Assembly: GCF_003945595.2 (NCBI RefSeq)
Contig: NW_024104420.1
Location: forward strand, 742,201-806,200
DNA from: Pipra filicauda
Taxonomy: Eukaryota > Chordata > Aves > Passeriformes > Pipridae
DNA length: 64,000 nucleotides
Reading direction: 5' to 3'
Made by a program: the position numbers and the translations under genes. Shown piece by piece: positions 20,701 to 32,624 of the stretch; positions within the stretch are counted from its first letter, which is position 1, and the number at the start of each line of letters is the position of its first letter. Under the pieces are notes generated by a model. That model had not been told where the DNA came from and made no database searches. It saw only the letters and a program-made list of their open reading frames with translations.

Positions 20701-23700
20701 TCGTCCCCCTCGCCAGAGTGTGCTTGGGCACAGGACTGATCTGGGGGTCTTGAGGCAGGGGCAACAAGTGTGGTGATGCTGTTGATCTGTAAGTCTCAGA
20801 AAAGATTTTTCTGAGATGCGTGACTTTGAGTTTGAAGTACTACTAGAAAAAATCCTGAAATTCTGCCAGTAGAACTAGTTGTATCTTATTTACGTACTGC
20901 TAACTAAATGAAAGAGATCACGGTTCAGTGTGGGCTTTTCCCTTTTAGAAGCCGGGATGGTCAGACCTTCCGCGCTGGAGGTCTGTGTGTCTCTAGACAC
21001 ACGTGTCTCTTCTGTACATGTTCAAAGCCCTACCTGGCAACACAAACACATGGGCGAAGCAAAGAGCAGCCCAAGCGATGCTCCGTCTGCACGTGTCGTA
21101 TTTCAGTTGTGCTCCTCTGGAAGTTGCTTCACGTAACTGCGTAATAAAACCACTCACACTGCAAAGTGCCAGGTTAGAACTTCCCCGAGCAGTTGGATGC
21201 GCCAGGTGAGGAGCTATTAGCACTCACTGGCTGGGCTGACTGCTGCCAACTCTGTTTATCTCCTCAGCTCTAAATAGGAAATTTGCTTTGAAAGAGCACT
21301 CATAGTGGAACCAAGCACAAAAAATCCAGAGAGGAGGAGTTTTGCAGTGGAAGGAGGTCCAAGACCTGTATTTGGAAGACAAAACCTGGTGAACTTGGGA
21401 CATGCTTAAAAGCAGGAAGAAGGAACTAAAATGTTCTAGTATATTTCCATACTTGTCTTTATTTCATCTGGAAGCAAATTTCACGTGGAATACTATTGAA
21501 ATGAAAGTTATGGTGCAGATCTTTGCAGGAGTGTAAAATACTGCAGCTTGAAATGGAAGTTGCTTGCTGTTTGCCTGACAACAGGAAGCTGCTCATTTCC
21601 GTTCGATAGTAACTAGTCTAATCTGACCATACCTAGATTCCAGTGTACTTTAGGACTTAATTTGTCTATTTTGAGTATTCTTTAAATAATTGCTACTAGG
21701 TTAAAGAATAATAATTGCTGCTTGTAAAGGCTGAGAAAATAATCAAATGTTTGGGAATTCTCAACTTTAGTCGGTGTCTTATTGCAGTACATCAAGATGA
21801 GTCCACCAAATGATGGACAGTAAAATGCCTAATAATCATTAAAGCAGATAAGGGATACCTACAGATTATTTTTATACAAATAACAGGAGTACTGAATAAC
21901 AATATAAACAGTAGCTGGTTTGAGATAAATTACTTTTTAGGATTAATTTTCTTCCAGGTTGCAGTTATTCACTCTTGAGTTTACCTCTTAATAGAGGTTT
22001 TGGCCTAGAATTCCCTTGTGTGTTTTTTAATAATTCTCATATGTGAAAGGTAAGAAGATGGAAAAAAACCTCACCAAGTGGTATTTGTTATGATATTACT
22101 GTTGTATATATCCATTTACACAACCTCCTTAATCTAAATGGCTGGTAGTATGTTTCCCACAGCTTTCTTCTGTACTGATTACATTCTAGAAGCTTTGACC
22201 ACTGTCTGGGTAAATTTGGTTATAGGTTCTTACATCCCTAAAATATAACACAAGGCATTTGGACTTTGCTCTTCTTCTTCTGTCTTTCTTTTCCCATTGC
22301 CTTTGTAGGTAGATTTCTTGCTATTTCTTATATTTTCCCAGCATTGGGCAGGTAATTTAAACTACTTAATCTTCTTCCACTGACAAATTCCTTATGCTTT
22401 GTTTAAGTTTGTTCTTATGCTTTCTTTTTTGCCTTTTCTAAATTTCGTGAATCAGATTGATCAGATGAACAAAATGAAATTCTACTGAAAATCAAATATA
22501 TAGGAAGAATTTTCTCATAGGGAAAGTATTTCTTGTACACAATGTAGCTTGAGCAAGTGTCAAGACATATTCCGGTGACGTGTATCTCACTTTGCCAGAT
22601 TCTAGTGCTCTTGTCTTTTGTTTGGAGTACCAGTATATGGTAAATGGTGTCCAGGAACTGATGATTTAATGGCAAAGTAACTAGGGGACTTTTTAGGGTT
22701 GGTGTGGGGGGTTTTTTTGTGTCCATCTGTTCACAGCCCTGAGCAGCCATGTTGTCAATTTTATCTGTAATAAAAATGTTTACAACGTTCTTCAACTGTG
22801 ATGGAGTGCAAAATCTAGGCCTCTTTATTTGAGACTGGCCTTGTAATCAGAGAAAGTGAGAATGGCGTTGAAATCAGTTATGTTTATTTTTTTTCTCTTA
22901 TGCCTCCAGCATCTTCAGATCATAAGACCTGGAGTAAATGTTATGTATGTTCAAGTAGAAGTTAAGCTGCCATTTTGTCAGTTAAGCATGTGAGCAGGAA
23001 GTTTCACACAGCATTTTTACACATTCTTTTTCAAGTAATGTTTTGCTCAAACCAGAATTTCCTTTTTTAACTTGAAGATTGACCTCCCCCACACTGAGAA
23101 GCAAGCTCTGTGCTCTGAGACTGAGGTGTGCAATTTGCAGAGCGGTGGTAGCACTTGGGTGTTTCCTTAGCACTTCTTAACAAGCGTCAAAGAGGGGGAG
23201 AGCTGCAGAATACATGATTTAAATTAGAAGCTGTTAATCCTGTGCTTCAGGTGCTGTTTTCTGAACTGATTATTGACACTATCACTTCAGACCAAAACAT
23301 CACTTCTTTCTTTCTCTTTAGTTCACTGTGATGGTTCTTGGGATCTCTTTATTAAAGCACATGTGAGAGATGAAGTATTAAACAAAGTACATAACTTCTA
23401 AAAAAGCTATTCCTTAATTTCAATTCTGTTTTTATTTAGAAATCCAGATAGTGAAAAGTGAGTGTCTCAGCTCTTACGCAAACCTCACAGGGACTTAAAA
23501 GGTGTTACATGCCTTTTAGATGATAAAACCCGTAGTTGGCATTGGTAAGTTAATAAGATGTATGTGGAGGAGTAAGTCCAGAAGACATTAGTACCAAAAT
23601 CTGCATTTCTTTCAATGTCTTCTCATTAACTAAAAGCATATCTTCTGACAGCTGAATATTAGTTTGAAATATGCCTGGCTTAGTCCAAAATCTCTTTTTT

Positions 23701-25635
23701 CTTCCAGAAATGGGATTGTGTATTTTTAAATAAATATTTTTGAAGTTCATTTTGCGTTACAGGATCAACAAAACTGAATATGTTAAAACCTGGCATTTTC
23801 TCCCACTTATGAAATACTGCAGTGAAGAATGTGGGGGTGCAGTAGTGTTAGCCTGTGGAAATCAGCCTCGTTGCTGGTGGTAGTAGTTTGGATACGTGTC
23901 TGACCCTGAGCGAGTGGTGGTTGTTAAATCATGTGGAGGAGGTGTGTGTGTGAGTAGTGGGCTGTGCTCTCTGCATCCACAGCAGAGTATTTGTATTTGT
24001 ATCCATGTCTGGAGGCCTCAGAATTCAGAATGAATTTGTGGAAATTACACTTACCATATGGATTTGATATTACCTGGGTTGGTATTAAGATTTTAATTGT
24101 ATGGTGTGCTTAAGCCTTCCTCAACTAATAGCTTATTTTCTGCTGCAGTATTACAGCCTTACAGGAGCTTGTCTGAATGCTGTGCCCTCCTAAGGACTTG
24201 GTCTTGAGAGGAATTCAGGAAATGGAAGAGCAAAGCCAACTCTTTTAAACAGAAGTGGATGGTGTTCTGTGGTTGAAGATTTTACATACTTACTTTCTCT
24301 TAGTTGGTTTCATCTGGTATTTATAAACTAACTTCCTGCTAATCAAGTATTTTTATAGAGACAAGATGTTTTTTCTTGCTGGCTGTTTTGTCCACAGAAT
24401 TTACTGGGGCTCAGATACATTTCAGGGTGGACTGTCTTGAATAACTGAACTCAAGAAAACCTTGTAACTGTAGTTCATGTTATTCCTCTACATAGTATAT
24501 ACATGTAAAAGGAAAGGATATATTAAACTATAAGGCACTGAGAAGCAGAAAAATAAGCTCTAAACTGAAAAAGCTTATACCTGCATGTTATGATCTTCAG
24601 ATATGTTTGTCCCTTGAGCTTTGAAGTTGAATGCCTAATTTGTGAAGGAAATAAAATCTTCTAGTTACCAGATTCTTTCAAACCCTTTGTCCTTTCCAGC
24701 ATACATATAACACACAGATATGGTCGTAAAAATTGACTGTCTTGAAAGGCTTTTTAAGTAATAATAAGTGATCCAGCAAGGCAAAAAAAATCATCTGTTA
24801 GATAAAAAACTGTTTAAGAAGGAAATAGTAATTTTCTCCAAATATAGGCTAATTAGAGTTTGTCAAACAAAATGTTACCACATTTCACTGATCAGTTGTG
24901 AAATACAATGTGTGTAACCGCTCTGATTCTCCATGAAGAGGAATTTCACTCTGGTTTCTGGCTGCAGGAAGTTATTTTGGACCCAATTCTCATCAATTTG
25001 ATGCATGATACTGAGCTATCAGAAGTGCGTTGGCATTACTGCAGAATATTATACTTGCCTGAAGAACTTACTTTACCTACAAGTACAGCTGAAGTTCTGG
25101 AAGTTAATCTTGAAATCCTGAAAAAAAAGATATTTAAAAACTAGGCTTCAGGTGATGAGGAGCATTTTCTGTCAGGAGTTGGGTGGGTGTGCTAACTAGC
25201 ACACCTGGCATGATTACATTGCTGCCATCACTCAGTTTTAAAAGAAACAAAACCTTAACTTCCTGCTTTTGCCAGTTCTGCAGAAATTTAAGCCATAACC
25301 AAGTCATTGTTATCACTGTACTATTGTTGATGGGATGGAGGGGAGAATAAAATAATTGCTACTGTTTTCTTATGGACATGGGCATTGAAAATGTTAACCT
25401 TTATAGTGGAAGGTATAAAAACAAAAGATATGACTGGGCTCATAAATCTTCTGCTGTGTTCCAATTTCAAGATGTTAGTTTTGCAGAAAATCTCTTTCAT
25501 CCATAAATGGTCCATTGTGTAGCAGAAGGCTTATCCCCAGCAGCCATAAATAGTGACATGATCTGAGATTCAACTTTTTTGTTACAATGTCTAAAATATA
25601 TACCTGCCTCTTGACTTAAAGAAAGCATTCCAATG
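20701..25635. other. Presumed TNFAIP8 intron 1, no recognised elements
   Basis: About 4.9 kb of unique AT-rich sequence. One open frame at 24908-25144 (78 codons) has an RT-like string, LDPILINLM, but no other support. No repeat family or splice-flanked exon was recognised. Confidence 0.55.
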
Positions 25636-26695
25636 TGTAGTGGGTTGACCCTGGGTGAATACCAGGCGCCCACAAAGCTGTTCTATCACTCCTCTCCACA
25701 ACTGGACAGGGGAGAGAAAATAAAACGAAAGGTTCATGAGTTCAGATAAGGTCCATGAGAGATCACTCACCAATTACTGTCACAGGCAAAACAGGATACT
25801 GAGGATATTAACTGAATTTATTACTAATAAAATCAGAGCAGGATAATAAATCTTAAAAACACTTTCCAGCTCTACTTCCTCCACCCAAGTGGTATAGGGA
25901 GACGGAAATGGGGGGGGGGTTATGGTTACTTTGTCATATGCCGTTCCTGCTGCTGCTCAGGGAGAGGAGCCCTTCCCCTGCTCCTGTGGGGTCCCTCCAA
26001 AGAAGACAGTCCTCCACTAACTTCTCCAGTGTGAGTCCATCCCACAGGCAACAGTTCTCCACAAAGTACTCCAGCGTGGGTCACTTTTCTACAGGTTGCA
26101 GTCCTTCAGGCACAATCTGCAGTCCCCCACGGGGTCACAAGTCCTACCACAAAACCCGCCTCTGGTGTGGGCTCCTCTCTCCATGGGTCTGCAGATCCCT
26201 GCCAGGACCCTACTCCAGCACAGGCTTCCCGCAGGGTCACAGCCTCCTTTGGGCATCGAGCTGCTCCAATGTTGGTCTCCTCCGCAGGCTGCAGGTGGAT
26301 CTCTGCATCCCATGGTCCTCCATGAGCTGCAGAGGCACATCCTGCTTTACCATGGTCTGCACCACAGGGGAATCTCTGCTGGGTGTCTGGAGCACCTCCT
26401 CCTGCTCCTTTTCTGCTGACCTTGGTGTCTGCAGAGTTGTTCCGCTCAGATATTCTCACTCCCTCTTCTATGGCCTCAGTTACATCTGCCCAATAATTTT
26501 TTTCTCCTTAAATAAGTTGTCATAGAGGCATTACTGCTATTCCTGATTAGCTTGGCCTTGACCAGTGGTGGGTCCATCCTGGACCTGGGTGCATTGGCTC
26601 TGCAGGACATGGGGGAAGCTTCTGGCAGTTTCTCACAGAAGCCACCCCTGTAGGCCCTCCCCACTAGCAAAACCTGACCACACAAACCTAACACA
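25636..26695 (-). mobile_element. Solo LTR of an avian endogenous retrovirus
   Basis: About 1.06 kb matching a widespread avian ERV LTR type. The plus strand starts TGTAGTGGGTTGACCCTGGG and ends with the CACACAAACCTAACACA segment, so on the minus strand it starts TGT and ends ...CACTACA. A minus-strand AATAAA lies at 25822-25817 near the LTR 3' end, and a TATA-like TTATTTAAG is near 26506-26516. A run of ten G at about 25909 and the tandemly similar CTCCAGTGTGAGTCC-type blocks (26020-26300) are internal features. No gag, pol or env flanks it. No perfect target duplication was found: CAATG on the left, CATGG or TGGTG on the right. Confidence 0.8.
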
Positions 26696-28279
26696 TGGTG
26701 TTATTTCTGTACAGTTATGAAGGGATTTTTGTTGCTACTTTGCTTTGAGGAACAGAGAGGAAGTTGCTGTGACATTAATTTCTGTTAATAAAGCATCACA
26801 GTTTTATATGAAGCAGTCAGTTTTTGGGTCTCTCTCTGTATATTGTGGTTAACTAATACGAAGTAAGTAGCAAAACCATACTTCCATATTTTACAAAACA
26901 TTTTGTAGATTTTTTTTGAGTGTTTAGATACTGTGGTTTCAGAATGTAGAGAAATTCTAGTTGGTATTGAAAGGTACCTGTGACTTTCTGACTCATCTGC
27001 TGCAGATGGTTCTCTGAGTGATAAGTAGTGCACACATAAAAAACCTAGATAAGGTAAGCCTAGTTAAATGACCTGCAGTTAAGCCCTGATTATTGAGCCA
27101 GTTTAAAGCATTCATAATTAGATATGTTTATTTATGATATCCTTCCACTTCTAAGCAGAAGAGTATTTGTTTTGTATATATGCTTAGCCCATTTTCTTTA
27201 GTGTATTAAAGTAATTTTCAAGTCCTGTGGAAGAACCTTTGCCCACCATAAGCTCCTCCCACATCCTTCCTCCTTAGTTTGGAACACAAACTCTGCATTT
27301 TATCAGCTGCATTTCAGATGAATTTTTTTATTTCATGATTTAAAGGAGAAACAAAAATGAACAAAAACTGTTCAGCAAAATTTTTTTTTAAATTCCAGCT
27401 CATCTTCTTGTTTTATAGCCAGTAACTGCTGATATTAAGACTTTGTTTAATCCTGATGTGTAGAGTACTGTGTTTATGACTAACTGCAGAATTGTTTTGT
27501 TTAAAAAATTAATCCCTTTCTAAGGAAACCTAATCTACCTTTGTGTCTTTGATATATTTTAATTGTTGAGTTTATATGGAAGAAAGTACTTTGCTACTGT
27601 TGAACCTTCCAACTTGTAGTGTTTGGGATTCCAGACATAAAATCTGTGTCTCAAGTAGTCTAGAGTTGATCTTACTTATAGTGTTGCTAGAACTTTTAGT
27701 TGTGTTATCTTTTTGGCATGACTAGAATGATTTTGTAGGTGGCTAGGTGGAGTTTAGTGGCATGTGAAACTTAGTTATAGTTTTCATGAGATTAAAAGGT
27801 AGAAGCTTTTTTACGTGAGTTAGAGGGAAGAGGACAAGAGGATAGAGCAAGAGAGACAAAGCTGAGCTTTGTAGGAGCCTTGAAGTTTGCTTAGTTGTCC
27901 AAAACTTTGTAAGTCAAGTTAGAAGGTGGTAGTTGATAACCTTTATGTTTAGCTGTTTAGTTATAGCTATGTTACAGTGAAACATGGAATAATACAGATC
28001 AAGGACTTTTTGTATTGTTGCTGTACTTGAAATTTTTGTGTAACAAAATTAAGAAGCTGTGCTGTTTTGTTAACTTTGTTATGCTAAATGACTCTCTTGT
28101 ATGTGAGCTAAAGAACAGATCTGCATTGGTGGTTTAATATTTCATGTGTCCTCCCCCATCTTCTTAAAAGTTAAAAAAAGCAACTGTATAAAATATGTGA
28201 GGTTCATTTGTAGGGGTGTCTTCTGCAGAAGTCATGAGTGGATTCAGGATGAATGTAGCAAAGTTTTTGTGAACATCTA
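26696..28279. other. Intron sequence, nothing recognised
   Basis: AT-rich, apparently unique sequence between the LTR and a CR1. No exon or RNA gene seen. Confidence 0.55.
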
Positions 28280-28968
28280 TTGAGAGCAGCCCTGCGGAGA
28301 AAGACTTGGGGTTGATGACTGATGGAAACTCAGCATGAGCTGGCAGTGTGTGCTCACAGCTCATGAAACCGACCGTGTCCTGGGCTGCATCAAAAGGAGT
28401 GTGGCCAGCACGGCAAGGGAGGTGATTCTGCCCCTCTTCTCGGCTCTTGTGGGACCCCACCTGGAGTACTGTATCCAGTTCTGGTCTCCCCAACGTAAGA
28501 CTGAAATGGAACTATAGGATCAAGTCCAGAGGAGACCACAAGGTTAAAAAGGGGATTGGAGCCCCTTCTGTACAAAGACAGGCTGAGAGAGTTGGGGCTG
28601 TTCAGCCTGAAGAAGAGAAGATTGCATAGAGACCTCATAGTAACCTTCCAGTATCTGAAGAGAGCCTACAGGGAAGCTGGAGAAGGACTCCTCATCAGGA
28701 ACTGTAGTGATAGGACAAGAAGAAATGGGTACAAATTGAAGACAGTAAATTTAATTTAGATATTAGGAAGAAATTCTTTACTGTGAGGGTGGTGAGACAC
28801 TGGAGCAGGTTGCCCAGGGAGGTTGTGGATGCCCCAACCCTGGCAGTTTTCCAGGCCTTGAGCAACCTGGTCTGGTGGGATGTGTCCCTGGTGGGGGCTG
28901 GGGCTAAGTGATCTTTAACGTCCCTTCCAATGCCATAACATTCAATGCTTCTATCTTCCTGTGATTTC
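28280..28968 (+). mobile_element. CR1 LINE 3' fragment, about 690 bp
   Basis: Sense CR1 with the order typical of the family: GGAGAAAGACTTGGGGTTGA, GGCTGCATCAAAAGGAGTGT, GGACCCCACCTGGAGTACTG, AGACAGGCTGAGAGAGTTGG, a TAGATATTAGGAAGAAATTC segment, GGTTGCCCAGGGAGGTTGTG and GATCTTTAACGTCCCTTCCA. It ends in a CAATGCTTCTATC tail. Short open frames in it are remnants of the RT C-terminus and are interrupted. Confidence 0.9.
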
Positions 28969-31751
28969 CAGCAGTTTCAGAATAATTTAAACACACTGAG
29001 CAGAAGCTAATGGTCTTTGTCTGTTTGACTGCAGTTTTATTTTCTTGTATCATTGAGTAGTATTTAAAGTTATTGTGTATAAATGACAGAATGCTTTAGC
29101 CTCCTCTCTGATGACATAATGAAATAATACAGATCTGTTATAAGCAGTGCAGTGGGAATCTTGATTTTTTTTTTAGCTACCAGATTTTTTTTTCCTCCAG
29201 CACTTGACAACATATTGAGAAGTGGAATTGTTTCTTATTTAAAAAGCTCATTCTAGCAATAGTTTGTATACTTTTGCATTGCCATTAATTATATATCAAG
29301 GTCTTATCTGCTATGTTATGTGAATTCAATTGATTACTTCCAGGCGTACCCACTTAATTGGTTCTCCATTAAAATGTTTGTTGTAGTATTAGTTTGTTCA
29401 GTGTATTAGATTACTCTCATGTTAAAGAAGAAGTAGTATTAAAATCTGGTTTTGCTTTGTGCTTATAAGATTCATTAGAAGTTACTTGTAGCATTGAATA
29501 ATAGTGGAAATGTGATTAACGTTTGAATTGTAGAAAAAGCTGTGTAATCCAAGCTATGAGTTTGTGTTGTATTGGTCTGCAAAACACCACACTGTTCAGT
29601 GATGCAGAAAGTATGCTGATTGCGACCGAACGCTTTTGTGCAGGTTTGCCAGCAGTATTTGCTGCACAAGTGGTTTTGAATATGCAGGTGGATAGTTTAA
29701 AGTCACTTGAAATGTGAATTTTGTTGTTAATACCAGGAGGATAACTGGGGAATAGATAAGGAGGAATACTGAACGTGAGGTCAGTGTAAACCCCACATTT
29801 GTGTAAAGATCCTGCTTTACAAGAAGTACCCAGTTCTACATATCAAGTCAGGTATATTATTTCAGTGATCATAGAATTGACAGTATTTTCAGAGTGGGTC
29901 CAGCTGGTGGGGAGTCAGCATTTGAGACTTCTAAAACCTGCAAGGGCCTAAAACCAGACTATGTGCTGCTGTTCTGTACACAGGAAACCATGTCACAAAA
30001 CCAGCCCTATTTTCTGCTGAAGCATGAGAGGGTTTTTTGTACATGACTGAGTTTGGGGAAGGAAAGTGTATTGTTACAGTGGACTTTGAAATTGAATTTT
30101 AACACTGTAGGAAAGCAGGCCTCGCTACTAGCCAAGCTTAAATGCATCATGCAGCATTCAACTATCAGTTTTACAACTGTATGTGAGAAAACAAGTACAG
30201 GAGTCCACAGCTAAAAATGCAGTTGAGACATATTTCATCTTTATTTGTCTTAAAAATACGTAGTTTAAGGTACCCATATGAAAGGTTATCACATGGTGGG
30301 TGATGAGGGAGAACACTGAGGTATGTCTGCAACAGGCTCCCACAGCTCCTGATAGTACCAACTTTTGGGACCCTCAAAGCCTACAGCAGAGAACAGCACT
30401 AGGTGATTGTGTCCCAGAGTTATGCTCCTGTTATCTGAAGACTTTGGCTGGATACAGTAATGTTTGAAGTAGGAAATAGCTGTCTGTACAAACACATTTA
30501 TTGTGCAGCAGTTATTCTGTAATACTCAATGCGTGGCAGCTTATAGCAAAACTAACTCCTATTTTGTATCTAGATTTTGAAAATTTCCATGCAAGATTTC
30601 TTTGAGGGAACGTAGGTCAGTGAAGTGCTTTAAAATGAGACCCTCTGTTTTTTCTCCCTTAAAATTATTTCAAGTTGTGGTATTTATGCATAATTTAGTT
30701 TTTCTATATAAACAGACTTTGATGGAGTAGTTCTGTTACTTAAAATGGGAATCCTGGGTGGTTCACAAATCCATGTGGTTTAGGAAAAGTGTTGGAGCAG
30801 TGATATTTTTGCAGTGCAGCTTAACAGCTGAGAGAAAATGGGAAGATAAACAAATGAAGTTCTTCTGACATAGGCTAGTGAAATAAGAAGATGAAATTCA
30901 AAAACTGTGGAAAGACTTCGGGCAGTAACTTGCCTACCTCCTTAGTACTGTCTTTTTTTCAGTGCTCTAAAGGAAGTCGACAGATTAGTTTTACACCCAT
31001 CTCTTCTTATAGTACCTCTGGCAGTATACATGTACATATATACATATGAATATTTAGTCTGACTAGCAGATTTTGCAGTGCCTTTTGTTTGTGTGATCCT
31101 TCTATACAGGACTTGTACTAAATTCTTCTTTCTCATGCTCTTCTTCTCCCAAAAACCCTTGGAGATATTTGAGTAGTGTAATATAAACGCAGCCCAAGAT
31201 GTCCTAGTAAGTAAAGTTACTGAAGTAAACCAGGTTCCTCTTTGAGTACACAAAACCTTTTATTGACAGTAGAGGTGTGTAAGTGAATTAGTCCTGGTGG
31301 CTATAAAGCTGTTTGTGTGATCCAGGGTAAATATCTTCGAGATGTTGAAGTGTTGTCTGTTTTGAACAAGTCTAAACTGAGGTGAAAAGAGTCTGTTGGA
31401 GGAAACCTTTCACTGTAAAGTTCTAAGCTTGTTTTGCTTTATGTGAGTGGAACAGTTAAGATTTTTCTATTTGGATAAAACTTCCTTCCACACTGTCAAA
31501 TAGAAGTGCTTGATTTCTATTGTGTTTTGCAATAATTTAGATGAAGAGCTTTCAGTAACTGGTAGCATTTGACGATTAGTATAATTTAAGATAGTTTTCT
31601 TACATAACACATCAATTTTTATACACAGTTTAGGAGATAATTTGCACAGAAATGTTTCTCAGACATCTGATTGTAATGTTTATTTATTGATTTGATTCAT
31701 TAAATGCAATGTGCTTTAAAAGTTATTTTTCTACCCATGATTCAGATCTCT
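28969..31751. other. Intron sequence, nothing recognised
   Basis: AT-rich unique sequence. A TGTACATATATACATATGAA alternating tract lies near 31028-31050. No exon or repeat family identified. Confidence 0.55.
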
Positions 31752-32006
31752 TATTTTTTTGGTTTTTGTCTTTTGTTTGTTTGTTTGTTTGTTTGTAGGT
31801 TGGTTTGGGTTTTTGTTGTTGGTTTTGTTGTTTGTTTGTTCGTTTGTTTGGTTTTTTTGGGTTTTTGTTTTGGTTTTTGTTTTTTTTTGTTTGTTTGTGG
31901 TTTTTTGTTTTGGTTTTGGTTTTTTTTGTGTGTGGGGGGGGTTTTTTTGTTTGTTTGTTTGTTTTGGGGTTTTTTTGGTTTTTTGGGGATTTTTTTGATT
32001 TTTTTA
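31752..32006 (+). repeat. T/G-only low-complexity tract, (TTTG)n and TTTTGGGG-like
   Basis: About 255 bases whose plus strand is almost entirely T and G, with very few A or C. It begins as (GTTT)n near 31772-31796 and changes to irregular GGTTTTTTGGG blocks, including a run of eight G near 31934-31941 and TTTTGGGG near 31964-31971. All six-frame open frames across it are artefacts of composition. Confidence 0.9.
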
Positions 32007-32390
32007 CAGAGTACCAAATCCAGACAGGTTTGTCTAAATTTCTCTGTAACAGCTGCATGCAGTTACATATGCATGAAGTAAGTGTAGTATGTCTGAACAG
32101 TGTTCTCTTCTGCCTTAATAACATACAGAAACTACTATAATTAAAGCTTTTCAGTACTTAGGACCACAAGTTAGATTTCTTCTCAAAACCTAATTTTTTC
32201 CTTGCTCTTTCAATGTATAGGACTCAAGAAAGAACTCAGGATGTTCAGACCTGCATTTTCATTCAAGGCTCTTGACATATGTTTTTAAGCAAACTTTGTC
32301 CCTGTATTTACTTGGAAAATGCCTAGTATAGAGATAATTCCAGCATGCTAGCATTCTATTTATTTCCTTAACTGTGTGCTCCCATTTTTT

Positions 32391-32624
32391 CAGAATCACA
32401 GTATGGCCTATGTTAGGAGGGACCTTCTAAGATAGCCTAGGTCTAACCCTGGCCCCTATCGTTGGCAGGGACATCTTTGACTGGATGGTGTTGCTCAAAG
32501 CCTCATCCAGCCTGGCTTTGAACACTTGGGTGTTCTAAGGGTTGGGGCAGCCTGTGCTTCCCTGGGCAACCTGTTCCAGGTCCTCACCCTTATAATAAAA
32601 TATTTCTTCCTTATATCTAATATA
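32391..32624 (-). mobile_element. CR1 LINE 3' end, left half of a split copy
   Basis: Antisense CR1 3' end starting GAATCACAGTATGGCC. It runs through a GGGCAACCTGTTCCAG block to TTATATCTAATATA. The same element resumes after the RTE insertion at 33382. Confidence 0.88.
32613..32624. repeat. Target-site duplication of RTE insertion, left copy
   Basis: ATATCTAATATA. It pairs with ATATCTAGTATA at 33382-33393: 12 bases, one mismatch. It is part of the interrupted CR1. Confidence 0.75.

Noticed and set aside
20029..20776. Several long open frames on both strands (up to 221 codons)
   Set aside because: They overlap each other in several frames inside the CpG island. High GC removes stop codons; the products are low-complexity Pro/Ala/Arg/Gly-rich with no known domain.
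22415..22795. 126-codon minus-strand frame
   Set aside because: No recognisable domain, splice structure or codon bias; consistent with chance in AT-rich sequence.
25908..26525. A 205-codon plus-strand frame
   Set aside because: It lies wholly within the antisense LTR, which is non-coding; the frame is Ser/Cys/Pro-rich and opposite to the LTR's own strand.
31704..32140. Overlapping open frames of 79-133 codons on both strands
   Set aside because: They are products of the T/G-only tract (Phe/Val/Cys/Gly or Lys/Gln/Asn repeats), not genes.
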